Shown piece by piece: positions 1-9,872 of a stretch of 48,594 bases of DNA. The notes beneath the pieces are model-generated. The model was given only the letters and a program-made list of their open reading frames with translations. It searched no databases and had not been told where the DNA came from. Source of the stretch: Lentisphaeria bacterium (GTDB taxonomy: Bacteria > Verrucomicrobiota > Lentisphaeria > Victivallales > UBA1829); contig JAFTIQ010000011.1 in assembly GCA_017456805.1 (NCBI GenBank), forward strand, positions 1 to 48,594, read 5' to 3'. How positions within the stretch are numbered: position 1 is the stretch's first letter; every line of letters begins with the position of its first letter. The position numbers and the translations under genes were made by a program.

Positions 1-166
1 ATGTCTGAAAATTCTTGCAGAGATCTGAAAATGGAGCGTTTTCGGTGGTTACTCAGAGAGTAGCCACGCTCAAACTACCATTTCCAGCTCATCAGCAATC
101 TCTTTTCAACCAAATTTTGCCGGACTTTTGAAATTACCTCAATAACAAAAGGAAAGGGAATCCCAA
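1..166. other. Intergenic leader of the first gene
   Basis: A 21-codon open frame (1-63, ending TAG) starts exactly at the window edge. It could be the tail of an upstream gene or chance, and it has no recognisable similarity. The rest is AT-rich and ends in a purine-rich ribosome binding site (AAAGGAAAGGGAA) before the ATG at 167. I see no convincing -35/-10 pair here. Confidence 0.4.
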
Positions 167-3100
167 ATGAAAAGATTACTTTGTTTGATTCTGACAATTC
201 TTTCTGCCTCTTTTCTGACGGCGGCAGAAGTTGCTCTGATCAAAGGCGGAAGTGCAAAATCTGTGATCGTTGTTGAAGATGCAAACAACGTGACGGCGAA
301 AAAAGCTGCGGAAGAAATGCAGTCGATCCTGTTGAAACGGACCGGGGTCAAACTCCAGATTCTCTCTGCCAAAGATCCTGTTCCAGCCGGAATGATCCCC
401 GTTTATCTCGGACTTTCCGAACGGACAGCCAAGCTGGGAGCTGATTCCAAAAAGATCAAATATGACGGTTATTTCTTCAAAGCAACGCCGGAATATGTTG
501 TGATCGCCGGACGGGATAAGCCCCAGATGACAGAACGCTATTATGGGCACACATTTGTCTACTGCAACTATGAAAAGCACTATTATGCCTATGGAGAACG
601 GGGAACAGGAAACGGCGTTTACAAAATGCTGGAACAGTATGCCGGAGTCCGGCACTATATGCCCCATGAACTGGGACACGTCATTCCCCAATCCAAAGAT
701 TTTGTGCTTCCGGTGAAAGAATATACCGATGCCCCTGCGTTCCGGGAACGTCATTGGCACGCAGCACGGTTCAAAGAAGCGAGCCAGGAACTGCTGGATT
801 GGTATTACCGGATGTGCAGCGGCGGTCAGAACAATTCTATCAATCACAGTTACAACCGGATGACCAGATTCAAAGATACGAATCCGGAATATTTTGCCCT
901 GATCGGCGGAAAACGGGATTTTACCAATCTTTCCACTGCAAACAATTATGGAAATCTCTGTCTGACCAATCCGGAAGGGATCAAAGCCTTTGCAAAACTG
1001 GCGCAGGATTTCTTCAACAAAAATCCGGATTACACCACCTTTGCAATCGTTCCGCAGGATGGTTTGTTCAAGATCTGTGAATGTGAAAACTGCAAAAAAC
1101 TTTATTCTCCCCATCTTGGTGTGAATGGAAGATTCTCCAATGCGGTGTTCCACCATGCTGCAGAAATTGCAAAAATCGTCGGAAAAACCCATCCGGATAA
1201 ACTGATCGGAACCCTTGCATACGCAGGATACCGTGTTGTTCCGGAAATTGATCTGCCGCCGAATATGGCTGTCCGGATCTGTTACACCCGCCAGTCTCTC
1301 CGGAATCCGGCGGCAAAAAAAGAAGTGGAAGATGCCATCAAAGGCTATGCAAAGAAGAAAGTGCCCATCCTTGTCTGGACCTATCCTCTTTTCAACCACA
1401 TTCCGCCCCTCCGTGGAATTCCTGTTTTCTATCCTCATATCCTGCAGGAAAATATCAAATTCAACCGTGATCACGGCGTGATCGGGGAATTCAGCGAAGG
1501 CGGTTATTATTCCGGCGGCGGGGATCAGCATGTCAAACGGTCCCAAATCGGCTTCCCGGCAATCACCCATTTGAACGACTATGTCCGCTTCCAGTTGCTC
1601 TGGAACCCGGATCTGGATCTGAATGCCCTCCTGGATGAATATTATACGCTCTTCTACGGTCCGGCAGCTCCCGAAATGAAGAACTTCTGGAACACCGCAG
1701 AAAAGATCTTCCTCAAAAACGGGGAAGCCACCATGTACACAACCGAAGATCTTGATCTCTTCACTAAACTTTTGAAGGATGCTGCCAGGAAAGCTCCCGC
1801 CGGAACCGTTTATGCAAAACGGATCAAACTCCTGCAGGATGAACTTGCCCCCTTCTTCAAAACAATGTACATGCTCCGGTCAAAAGGAAAATTCATGGGC
1901 GTCTCTCTCACCGATCAGGAAATCCCCATGGAATACAGCATCGACAGCGCCTGGAAACATGCAAGAGAATATCTCCTGACCATGAAGGACGGCAGAACCG
2001 TTACCGCAAAACCGAACCGGACTCATCTTTATGCAATCGCAAATCAGAAAGGGCTCGGACTCCATGTCATCTGCAAAGAACCGAACATGCCGAAACTGGT
2101 GGATCTCACCAAAAAACGCGATGACGGCGACAACGCCTGGAAAGATGACTGTCTGGAACTCTTCCTCATCACTGCGGACCGGAGAGAAAACCGCCATTAC
2201 ATTATCACAGTCGGCGGTCAGATCGTAGATGGACGGCGCACCATTGATGTGAACACCTCAGATTGGGATTGGAACAGTGATCTCAAACTCCGTCAGTTCC
2301 GCGGAAAAGATTATCACACCTACACCATCTTTATTCCCTGGAGCGATCTGGGAATGAAATTTGAAGATTTGCCGCAGCTCATGTTCCAGATGTTCCGCCG
2401 TCAGACACACGGCAATCCTCAGACAGGAACCTACTACGTCCTGTTCCCCTCTCTGGGATTCCATAATTATTCCCCCGAATATTTCGGAAGAATCGAATTC
2501 CTCGGAAAGGAAAACCGCCTCCTCAACGGTGGGTTTGAAACGATCAACGCCAAAGGAAAACCTGTCGGCTGGACAACCCCTGCTCTGGTTTGCAAAGGAG
2601 GTGCCGATGAAGGAATTTACTATATGCTGATGGCAGGCAGAAAAGGCGGAAAAGATAAGATGATGACTTCCGACCTGATCCCCGTGGAAGCAGACCGGGA
2701 TTATTCTATCTCCCTGCGCCACCAAGGAGATTCCGGGTATATCTATGTTCTGTTCTATGACAAAAACAACAAACGGGTTCCCGATCCGTCACGGACGTTC
2801 TTCTGGACAGATACCAAGAAGAATTGGAAGACTTGCGTGTTCCAGGGAAGAGTCCCGGCGAATGCAGTCGCATGCAGAATCGGCTTGCGGAACTTTGACG
2901 GCAGCAAGTACGGCGGAGCGTTCTTTGACAATGTGGAATTCATCGGCGGAGTTCAATATCTGAAACCGAACCCCAACTTCAAAAACGGCTCCTTTGAACA
3001 GCTCGGAAATGATGGAAAACCTGCCTTCTGGGGCAGACCCTGCAATCTGGAAACGACAGGCGCAGCCGATGGTAAAAACTGCATCCGGGTCGTGGCAAAA

Positions 3101-3397
3101 GGCGGCGACAGCCTCTATTCCAACAAGTTCGCGATCAAAGGCGGAAGCAAATTTCAGCTGAATTTCAAAATGAAAGGCAGCACCGGATACGTCTATTTCA
3201 TCTGTTATGATGCAAACGGAAAGAAAACCGGTGATGCAAAATATTACGGTTTCCAGGGGAAAGAGAACTGGAGCCAATACACCATCAACGGAGTTTTCCC
3301 GAAGAATGCCGCATCCTGCAGCATTATGGTGCGCAACTTCTCCCCGGGGAAATCCAATGGAGTTTATTTCGATGCAATGGAACTTCTGAGCGAATAA
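167..3397 (+). CDS. Secreted DUF4838 protein with C-terminal carbohydrate-binding-like modules
   Basis: The 1076-residue protein starts with a Sec signal peptide (residues 1-20, cleavage near LTA-AE). An N-terminal alpha/beta domain (about 21-180) resembles the accessory domain that precedes catalytic barrels in GH20/GH67 enzymes. DUF4838 follows (about 185-560), with the family's Cys-rich CECENC element near residue 304. Residues of about 590-780 look like a CBM9/DOMON-type beta-sandwich. Two tandem jelly-roll repeats follow, each opening with a N-G-(G/S)-F-E signature (near 785 and 938). DUF4838 is abundant in Lentisphaerota and Bacteroidota and sits near glycosidases; its activity is not established to my knowledge. 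The start follows a strong purine-rich RBS. A role in binding or cleaving an extracellular or periplasmic glycan is inference. A shorter paralog lies at 10841-13363. Confidence 0.85.
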   Translation: MKRLLCLILTILSASFLTAAEVALIKGGSAKSVIVVEDANNVTAKKAAEEMQSILLKRTGVKLQILSAKDPVPAGMIPVYLGLSERTAKLGADSKKIKYDGYFFKATPEYVVIAGRDKPQMTERYYGHTFVYCNYEKHYYAYGERGTGNGVYKMLEQYAGVRHYMPHELGHVIPQSKDFVLPVKEYTDAPAFRERHWHAARFKEASQELLDWYYRMCSGGQNNSINHSYNRMTRFKDTNPEYFALIGGKRDFTNLSTANNYGNLCLTNPEGIKAFAKLAQDFFNKNPDYTTFAIVPQDGLFKICECENCKKLYSPHLGVNGRFSNAVFHHAAEIAKIVGKTHPDKLIGTLAYAGYRVVPEIDLPPNMAVRICYTRQSLRNPAAKKEVEDAIKGYAKKKVPILVWTYPLFNHIPPLRGIPVFYPHILQENIKFNRDHGVIGEFSEGGYYSGGGDQHVKRSQIGFPAITHLNDYVRFQLLWNPDLDLNALLDEYYTLFYGPAAPEMKNFWNTAEKIFLKNGEATMYTTEDLDLFTKLLKDAARKAPAGTVYAKRIKLLQDELAPFFKTMYMLRSKGKFMGVSLTDQEIPMEYSIDSAWKHAREYLLTMKDGRTVTAKPNRTHLYAIANQKGLGLHVICKEPNMPKLVDLTKKRDDGDNAWKDDCLELFLITADRRENRHYIITVGGQIVDGRRTIDVNTSDWDWNSDLKLRQFRGKDYHTYTIFIPWSDLGMKFEDLPQLMFQMFRRQTHGNPQTGTYYVLFPSLGFHNYSPEYFGRIEFLGKENRLLNGGFETINAKGKPVGWTTPALVCKGGADEGIYYMLMAGRKGGKDKMMTSDLIPVEADRDYSISLRHQGDSGYIYVLFYDKNNKRVPDPSRTFFWTDTKKNWKTCVFQGRVPANAVACRIGLRNFDGSKYGGAFFDNVEFIGGVQYLKPNPNFKNGSFEQLGNDGKPAFWGRPCNLETTGAADGKNCIRVVAKGGDSLYSNKFAIKGGSKFQLNFKMKGSTGYVYFICYDANGKKTGDAKYYGFQGKENWSQYTINGVFPKNAASCSIMVRNFSPGKSNGVYFDAMELLSE

Positions 3398-3674
3398 CAG
3401 AAGTTCCGCAGAGATTTGAAGCAGACAGCTGTGCCGGTCGGGATTCTGTTGCAATCTTCGATCAGGCATGGCTGGGTTCCGTCATTCCGGGAATATATCA
3501 GAAAATCAGTATAAAAAATACATTTTTTTGAAAACAAAGTAAATTTTGGGGATCTTTTCTGTAATTTTTTACAAAAACATGCGTAACAATAACAGATTAT
3601 GCTTGAAAAACAGAAAAGAACGATTATCTTTCAGATAGTATGGAAGAGAAAAACCAAATGAAAGACAGGTGATT
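3398..3674. other. Intergenic region with weak promoter
   Basis: This 277-bp AT-rich gap separates the DUF4838 gene from the zinc-ribbon gene. A weak sigma-70-like pair, TTGAAA at 3603-3608 and TATCTT at 3625-3630 (16-bp spacing), could drive the downstream gene. No clear terminator was seen after 3397. Confidence 0.35.
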
Positions 3675-4955
3675 ATGGCTGGAGTTCAAACAAAATGTCC
3701 GTTCTGCAATACCTTTGTTACAGGTCAGCAGGGAATCAACGGAATCGTCGGTGAGTGTCCCGTTTGTGATAAGACCTTTACCATTCCGAATGTAAATGAA
3801 GTTCCTGCACCTGCTGTGCCGGAACAGCCAGCAGAAAGTGTTGGAGAATTTACCTGCCCGGAATGCGGAGCTCAGAATATCGTTCCAGTTTCTTTCATCG
3901 GAACGCTGCAGTGCGTCGGATGTCATAGAAACATCGATGTCATTGATGATTCTGTACAGGTCTGCCCCCATTGCGGAAAATATGTTCCTGCCGAGGATAA
4001 AGTCTGTATTTATTGCAGCAACTCCCTTCAGGAGGAAACACCTCCGCCGGCAACCCCTGTCCCGCAGATGTCACAGTACATGCCGCCGCCAACACCTGCT
4101 CCGGTTCAGCAACCTGCTCCCGCTCCGGTTCAGCCTGCTCCGGCTCCCATGCCTCAGCCGCCTCCGGTTCAGCCCGCTCCGGTTCCCATGCCTCAGCCGC
4201 CTCCGGTTCAGCCCGCTCCGGTTCAGCCAGCTCCGGCTCCCATGCCTCAGCCGACTCCGGTTCAACCTGCTCCGGCTCCCATGCCTCAGCCGCCTCCGAT
4301 TCAGCCCGCTCCGGCTCCCATGCCTCAGCCGCCTCCGGTTCAGCCTGCTCCGGCTCCCATGCATCAGCCGCCTCCGGTTCAGCCCGCTCCGGCTCCCATG
4401 CCTCAGCCGCCTCCGGTTCAACCTCGGATGCAGCAGCCGACAGTCTCTAAGGATGCAGCCTATATGCCGCCTCCGGCACCTGCACAGCAGCCTAAACCGC
4501 CGGTGATTGTTTCTGAACCTCAAGCAGTTCCTCAGCCGCCTCCGGCTCAGCCCCAGAAGCAGCAACAGCCTCAACAGGCTCCGGCTCAACCGCAGATGCA
4601 GCAACAGCCTCAACAAGCTCCCGCTCAGGGCAATATGCAGTTCTATCCGAATCCCTCAGCCCAGACAACCAAGATGCCGAGTCAGCCGGATCTGTCTGAT
4701 CCCCTTGGCGGACAGAAGGAAGATGAATATGTTTTGAAGGCTCTGAGCATTTTGAAGATCCTTAACATTGTCATTACCGGGCTGATCATTGTTACCAACT
4801 GTATTTTCCTTGGATTTGCAATTTTCCAGAAAGATCTTGTGCAAAGTATCACCATTCTGCTCTCGCTTCTGGGAGTGATTTATGTTGGAGCCATCTGGCA
4901 TTTGATTCTCTGCTGGTTCCGCGGAATGTACCGGCACAGTCTGAACAGAAAATAA
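3675..4955 (+). CDS. Triple zinc-ribbon protein with Pro-rich repeat linker and two membrane segments
   Basis: This 426-residue protein has three N-terminal zinc ribbons: C8/C11/C28/C31, C61/C64/C80/C83 and C97/C100/C111/C114. A Pro/Gln/Ala-rich linker (about 125-345) follows. It includes seven copies of a 13-residue unit, PAPAPMPQPPPVQ or a close variant, and a PQ-rich tail. Two hydrophobic segments near the C-terminus (about 358-383 and 392-415) anchor it. I chose ATG 3675 because the frame's earlier start is GTG and an AGG-containing RBS precedes 3675. The layout (ribbon, flexible linker, membrane anchor) recurs in three other genes of this window. No enzymatic motif is visible. A cytoplasmic scaffold or sensor at the membrane is inference only. 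The perfect terminator behind it suggests a single-gene transcript. Confidence 0.8.
   Translation: MAGVQTKCPFCNTFVTGQQGINGIVGECPVCDKTFTIPNVNEVPAPAVPEQPAESVGEFTCPECGAQNIVPVSFIGTLQCVGCHRNIDVIDDSVQVCPHCGKYVPAEDKVCIYCSNSLQEETPPPATPVPQMSQYMPPPTPAPVQQPAPAPVQPAPAPMPQPPPVQPAPVPMPQPPPVQPAPVQPAPAPMPQPTPVQPAPAPMPQPPPIQPAPAPMPQPPPVQPAPAPMHQPPPVQPAPAPMPQPPPVQPRMQQPTVSKDAAYMPPPAPAQQPKPPVIVSEPQAVPQPPPAQPQKQQQPQQAPAQPQMQQQPQQAPAQGNMQFYPNPSAQTTKMPSQPDLSDPLGGQKEDEYVLKALSILKILNIVITGLIIVTNCIFLGFAIFQKDLVQSITILLSLLGVIYVGAIWHLILCWFRGMYRHSLNRK
4134..4421 (+). repeat. 39-bp coding tandem repeat (7 units)
   Basis: Seven in-frame 39-bp units encode PAPxPMxQPxPxQ, with one extra 15-bp partial unit (PAPVQ) between units 2 and 3; total 288 bp. 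Units differ by few substitutions, so copy number has probably changed recently by slippage or unequal exchange. Confidence 0.9.
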
Positions 4956-4987
4956 GATTTTCAGAACATTGCCTTCAGGCATAAAAA

Positions 4988-5021
4988 AAAGGGATACACC
5001 CGATGACAGGTGTATCCCTTT
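4988..5021. terminator. Bidirectional intrinsic terminator
   Basis: Perfect 13-bp arms (AAAGGGATACACC at 4988-5000, GGTGTATCCCTTT at 5009-5021) enclose an 8-nt loop. An A-run lies on the left and a T-rich stretch on the right, so it can end both the plus gene at 4955 and the minus gene at 5046. Confidence 0.92.
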
Positions 5022-5045
5022 CTTTGTATTCCGGGATCAGCGGAA

Positions 5046-6065
5046 TTACTGATTCTGGAGATATTCGCGGATTGCTTCAGCGACTTCCGGCCATTTCTTG
5101 ATTTCGCGGTCGCCGAGAATGATCACGCCGACAACCACACCTTTTGCCATGTATTCACGGGCTCTGTCAAGCTGATATTTCAGGAGCTCGATCACGTTGG
5201 CGATATCAGCTCTTCCATATTCATGGAGGAAGATCCCCTGAATGATGGGTTTGCCGGGGAATGCTTTCTGACATGCTTCGATATATTCATCATATTCGAG
5301 AATATCATCTTTGTGCCAGAGCCAGAGGTTGATCACATCCATGTACTGCTGGATCAGAGAGAAATCTTTATCCAGCTCATGAGCATAAACAACACCAAAC
5401 ATTTTGAGTTTGTCGTTGTATTTTTTCAAACCTCTGTAACGGGCTTCGAAGGATTCAGGAAGCGCAATTTTGAGGAAAGCCGTGGTAACGTCATCGCACA
5501 TTGCACCGATGATGTTGGGATACTTGAGAGAGAGCTTGCTCAGGTATTCCGCATTTTCTTCATCTGTGAATTCCCCCTGAGCCCCCGGGGTACGGCAGGT
5601 GGCGTTGATCTGGCAGAGCATCCGTTTGTACTTGCTGTGCATGGACATCATCTTGTCATCTGTCGGGCCATAGACATAGACGACATTTTCTGCGCCGTAG
5701 TAATCTGCGCCTTTGACGAGGGTATCATCCGCCATAGTTCCGCCCCAGAAGGGAGTCGGTCCGCCCCAAACCCAGAGATTTTCACTGGTGATCTTTGCCA
5801 TTTTGGCGGGATCTGTCTTGGGAGCTGTTGCAAGGATTTCCAGAAGGATCTTGTCCAGTTCTTCATTTTCGGGGTTGAGATAGCCAGCCCATTCGGTGCT
5901 GCCGTGTTTGCGGAGGGGATCTTCTTCCACATAACCTTCGGGAGCGGGAGCTTCTGTTTCACCGAGAAGAACTTCGGGATGAGCCTTTTTCATTTCCTTG
6001 AATTTCGCATTCAGACGATCCAGGGCGATGTTGAGTCTCTTTCTCTGTTCTGCACTGATTTTCAT
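5046..6065 (-). CDS. Uncharacterised W-GGPTP-WGG family protein, TIM-barrel-like (paralog 1)
   Basis: The protein has 339 residues and no signal peptide or membrane segment, so it is probably cytoplasmic. I do not recognise a named family. It is clearly paralogous to the product of 9873-10844: both share the blocks WGGPTP-(F/Y)-WGG, GPTD, LSLKYPNI, an acidic 'Y-V-E-L/M-D' strand, DAINLW or DVINLW, and a C-terminal V-I-L-GDREI block. The regular strand-then-helix pattern and acidic strand ends suggest a (beta/alpha)8 glycosidase-like fold, which is inference. GAGGA lies upstream of the ATG. It is divergent from an AraC-type regulator (6104-6964), a common arrangement for a sugar-responsive gene and its regulator. 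Confidence 0.75.
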   Translation of the reverse strand: MKISAEQRKRLNIALDRLNAKFKEMKKAHPEVLLGETEAPAPEGYVEEDPLRKHGSTEWAGYLNPENEELDKILLEILATAPKTDPAKMAKITSENLWVWGGPTPFWGGTMADDTLVKGADYYGAENVVYVYGPTDDKMMSMHSKYKRMLCQINATCRTPGAQGEFTDEENAEYLSKLSLKYPNIIGAMCDDVTTAFLKIALPESFEARYRGLKKYNDKLKMFGVVYAHELDKDFSLIQQYMDVINLWLWHKDDILEYDEYIEACQKAFPGKPIIQGIFLHEYGRADIANVIELLKYQLDRAREYMAKGVVVGVIILGDREIKKWPEVAEAIREYLQNQ

Positions 6066-6095
6066 CTTTTTTCCTCATTTTTTTATTTTTTGTAC

Positions 6096-6124
6096 TTGCG
6101 AAAATGATCAATGACACTTATATT
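6096..6124 (+). promoter_or_regulatory. Putative promoter in the divergent AraC intergenic region
   Basis: TTGCGA (6096-6101), 17-bp spacer, TATATT (6119-6124; TATTAT at 6121-6126 overlaps). If this is the real promoter, the ATG at 6104 lies upstream of the transcript start and the AraC gene must start at 6149 or 6170. Confidence 0.5.
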
Positions 6125-6964
6125 ATACTCGAAATCCAACAAATTAAAATGTCAGGATCTAATTTTCTTATGTCAAATCATCCTTTTTTTATTATTTCAA
6201 CCGATACCCGGGAAGCATTTGATATTTCCATGATATTATGTTGTTTTTCGGATGTGGACAACTGGATTTTTACCGATACAGTATATCCCTTCTGGATTTT
6301 TTACTGGAACCCTGAACCCGGTGCAGTGATTTATTTGAACGGAAAAGAAATCCCGCTGACCGGCGATCATGTTGTACTGATTCCGCCCTATACAAAATTT
6401 TCAACAGGATGTCAACATTCCTTCCGGCAATTTTATCTTCATTTCAATACACCTCCGCCCTTTGACCGGGTTCGCCGGAAGATCTTTCTTTTCCCCGCAG
6501 GCTCTGTCAGAGATCAGGTGGAAAAGATTCAGAAATGTGCCGAAGAAGGAAGAAAAGCATTGCTGATACGGCACATGCTTTATCATTTTCTTACAGAGAT
6601 TCCGGAAGAAGATTTTCTGGAACCGGAAGAACAGATCATGAGTCCGGGGATCCGGAAAGCCGTGGAATCCATCAACAGCCATCTTCAGGAACCATTGTCA
6701 AACAGCGAACTTTGCAAACGGGCAGGTCTGAGCAGAAATCACTTCTATGAACTCTTCCGTCAGGAAATGGGAATGTCCCCCGGACGCTATCTTTTGAACT
6801 TGCGGATGGAATATGCGCGCCGGAAACTGATTTATTCCAATGAGACGATTGATGAAATTGCCATGGGGACCGGTTACGCAGACAGGTTTCATTTCTCCAA
6901 AGCGTTCAAAAAGTTTTTCGGATTCTCCCCCGGAAGTTACAGGCATCCGGCGAAAAAAGTTTGA
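6104..6964 (+). CDS. AraC-family transcriptional regulator
   Basis: The C-terminal ~100 residues carry two helix-turn-helix motifs (first around NSELCKRAGLSRNHFYELFR, second around ETIDEIAMGTGYADRFHFSK) and the family ending FKKFFGFSPGSYR. The N-terminal ~150 residues form a cupin-like ligand-binding domain (for example NGKEIPLTGDHVVLIPP). The start is uncertain. ATGs at 6104, 6149 and 6170 are in frame and none has a good RBS, and the best promoter match (-10 at 6119-6124) favours 6149 or 6170. It is divergent from the 5046-6065 gene and probably activates that gene in response to a sugar ligand; this is inferred from the arrangement. It reads toward the DJ-1/tgt pair, which has its own promoter candidate. 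Confidence 0.9.
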   Translation: MINDTYIILEIQQIKMSGSNFLMSNHPFFIISTDTREAFDISMILCCFSDVDNWIFTDTVYPFWIFYWNPEPGAVIYLNGKEIPLTGDHVVLIPPYTKFSTGCQHSFRQFYLHFNTPPPFDRVRRKIFLFPAGSVRDQVEKIQKCAEEGRKALLIRHMLYHFLTEIPEEDFLEPEEQIMSPGIRKAVESINSHLQEPLSNSELCKRAGLSRNHFYELFRQEMGMSPGRYLLNLRMEYARRKLIYSNETIDEIAMGTGYADRFHFSKAFKKFFGFSPGSYRHPAKKV

Positions 6965-7001
6965 TATTTTTTCATTTCCGCTGAGAATATTTCTGATTCT
7001 A

Positions 7002-7010
7002 TGCTATATT
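7002..7010 (+). promoter_or_regulatory. Extended -10 promoter element before the DJ-1/tgt pair
   Basis: TGCTATATT (7002-7010) is a TG-extended -10 element. The region 17 bp upstream has only a weak -35 match. The same nine bases occur in the divergent regulator promoter at 9736-9764. Confidence 0.5.
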
Positions 7011-7044
7011 ACTCTTATGAGAAACAAGGAAAGGATATTGAAAT

Positions 7045-8690
<1,646 letters not shown>

Positions 8691-8696
8691 TTATCC

Positions 8697-9704
8697 TCAG
8701 ATCAACGGAATGTTTTCCGTGTGAATGATCTCGGTTTCCACATGTTTCTGAACAAGGGAACCGGGATCTTTTATTTTTTTCACGATCTGATGGTACGCCT
8801 CAGCCCCGATCTGAAACGGGTGCTGATCCACCGAAACCGTGGGAAAAATATCACTGACTCCGGGAATGTTCCCGAATCCGCCAAGCGCGATTTTGCCCAT
8901 CCAGTCGATAGAATAACTCTGCAAGCTCCGGATCATGTGATATGTATTATCATTGGAACAGGCAAGGATGGCTGAGAATTCCGGGTACTTATCCCGGATC
9001 CGCTGAAGGACCAGATTACATTCGCTCAAGGAATGTTCCATCAAAGTAAACGTTCTGCTTTTGCCATCCGTGATCCCATATTCTTCCAGAGCCCGGTACA
9101 TCCCTTCCAGCCGGTGAGGATTGTTCCGGATGTGATAAAGAAAAACGATCTCCCGGTGTCCCTTTTCCAAAACAGAACGGGCAAGCTGATATCCGGCAGT
9201 AAATGAATCGCATGTCACAAATTCCGGAAAAATCAGTGGGCCGTTCTGATCTTCCACATAGATGACCGGAATTCCGGTTTCCGGCAGCAATCCATATCCA
9301 TTTGCCACAATGGCATCTACTTGCAGCGACTGCAAATACTGAAGAACTGTTCCGAAAAACTCCTGATCCGGGGAAAAGACACTGACCATGGAATGATCTC
9401 TGATGGCGGCGGCCTGCAATCCATCAACGATCCGCGCATAATGGGGAGGTTTCAGACTTCCCAGGAAAGCAATGTGATACTTCGGATATTTTTCAATCTG
9501 TCTGACAAGCGTTCCCTGTTTTCCGATCCCCCGTTTCAGGAATCCTTCTGCCACAAGAAGCGTTACGATTTTGTTCGCAGTTTTTTTATTGATACTGAAC
9601 CGCTCCCCCAGTTCAAATTCTGAGGGAAAACGGCTGTTGATCGGATATTTTCCATCCTGAATCTCCTGCCGCAGAAGATCGATAATATCATTTGAAATCG
9701 CCAT
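8697..9704 (-). CDS. GntR-HTH / LacI-type sensor transcriptional regulator
   Basis: The N-terminal ~70 residues form a GntR winged helix (for example NSRFPSEFELGERFSINKKT). The rest (about 75-335) is a periplasmic-binding-protein-like sensor as in LacI/GalR, like AraR of Bacillus. I chose ATG 9704 (335 aa) because CCGGAG lies 6 bp upstream and the MAISNDIIDLL start fits GntR proteins; the frame's longer reading to 9794 would cross the promoter. It is divergent from the 9873-13363-14245 cluster, which it probably represses in response to a sugar or sugar phosphate (inference from position). Confidence 0.93.
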   Translation of the reverse strand: MAISNDIIDLLRQEIQDGKYPINSRFPSEFELGERFSINKKTANKIVTLLVAEGFLKRGIGKQGTLVRQIEKYPKYHIAFLGSLKPPHYARIVDGLQAAAIRDHSMVSVFSPDQEFFGTVLQYLQSLQVDAIVANGYGLLPETGIPVIYVEDQNGPLIFPEFVTCDSFTAGYQLARSVLEKGHREIVFLYHIRNNPHRLEGMYRALEEYGITDGKSRTFTLMEHSLSECNLVLQRIRDKYPEFSAILACSNDNTYHMIRSLQSYSIDWMGKIALGGFGNIPGVSDIFPTVSVDQHPFQIGAEAYHQIVKKIKDPGSLVQKHVETEIIHTENIPLI

Positions 9705-9735
9705 ATTGAACTCCGGATTTTCTTTTTCATCAGGT

Positions 9736-9764
9736 AATATAGCACACTTTTCCGGGTGGGTCAA
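9736..9764 (-). promoter_or_regulatory. Promoter of the GntR/LacI-type regulator
   Basis: On the minus strand: TTGACC (9764-9759), 17-bp spacer, TATATT (9741-9736), with TG-C before the -10. The start would lie near 9729, giving a leader of about 25 nt. Confidence 0.75.
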
Positions 9765-9793
9765 TAAACTTTCAAAAAAAAGATGGAATTTCA

Positions 9794-9822
9794 TTGAAAA
9801 ACGATTTTACTTGTGATATAGT
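9794..9822 (+). promoter_or_regulatory. Promoter of the 9873-14245 carbohydrate operon
   Basis: TTGAAA (9794-9799), 17-bp spacer, TATAGT (9817-9822) with TG-A extended -10. It lies back to back with the regulator promoter; a regulator-binding site probably lies between them, but I could not define one. Confidence 0.75.
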
Positions 9823-9872
9823 TAAAAAGAAACAAAAAATACAGATGGGTCAGAAATACAAAAGGAACTCTT

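Noticed and set aside
176..1570. 464-codon minus-strand open frame
   Set aside because: Antisense shadow of the DUF4838 gene; no RBS, odd composition (Phe/Ile/Arg-rich) and no recognisable domain.
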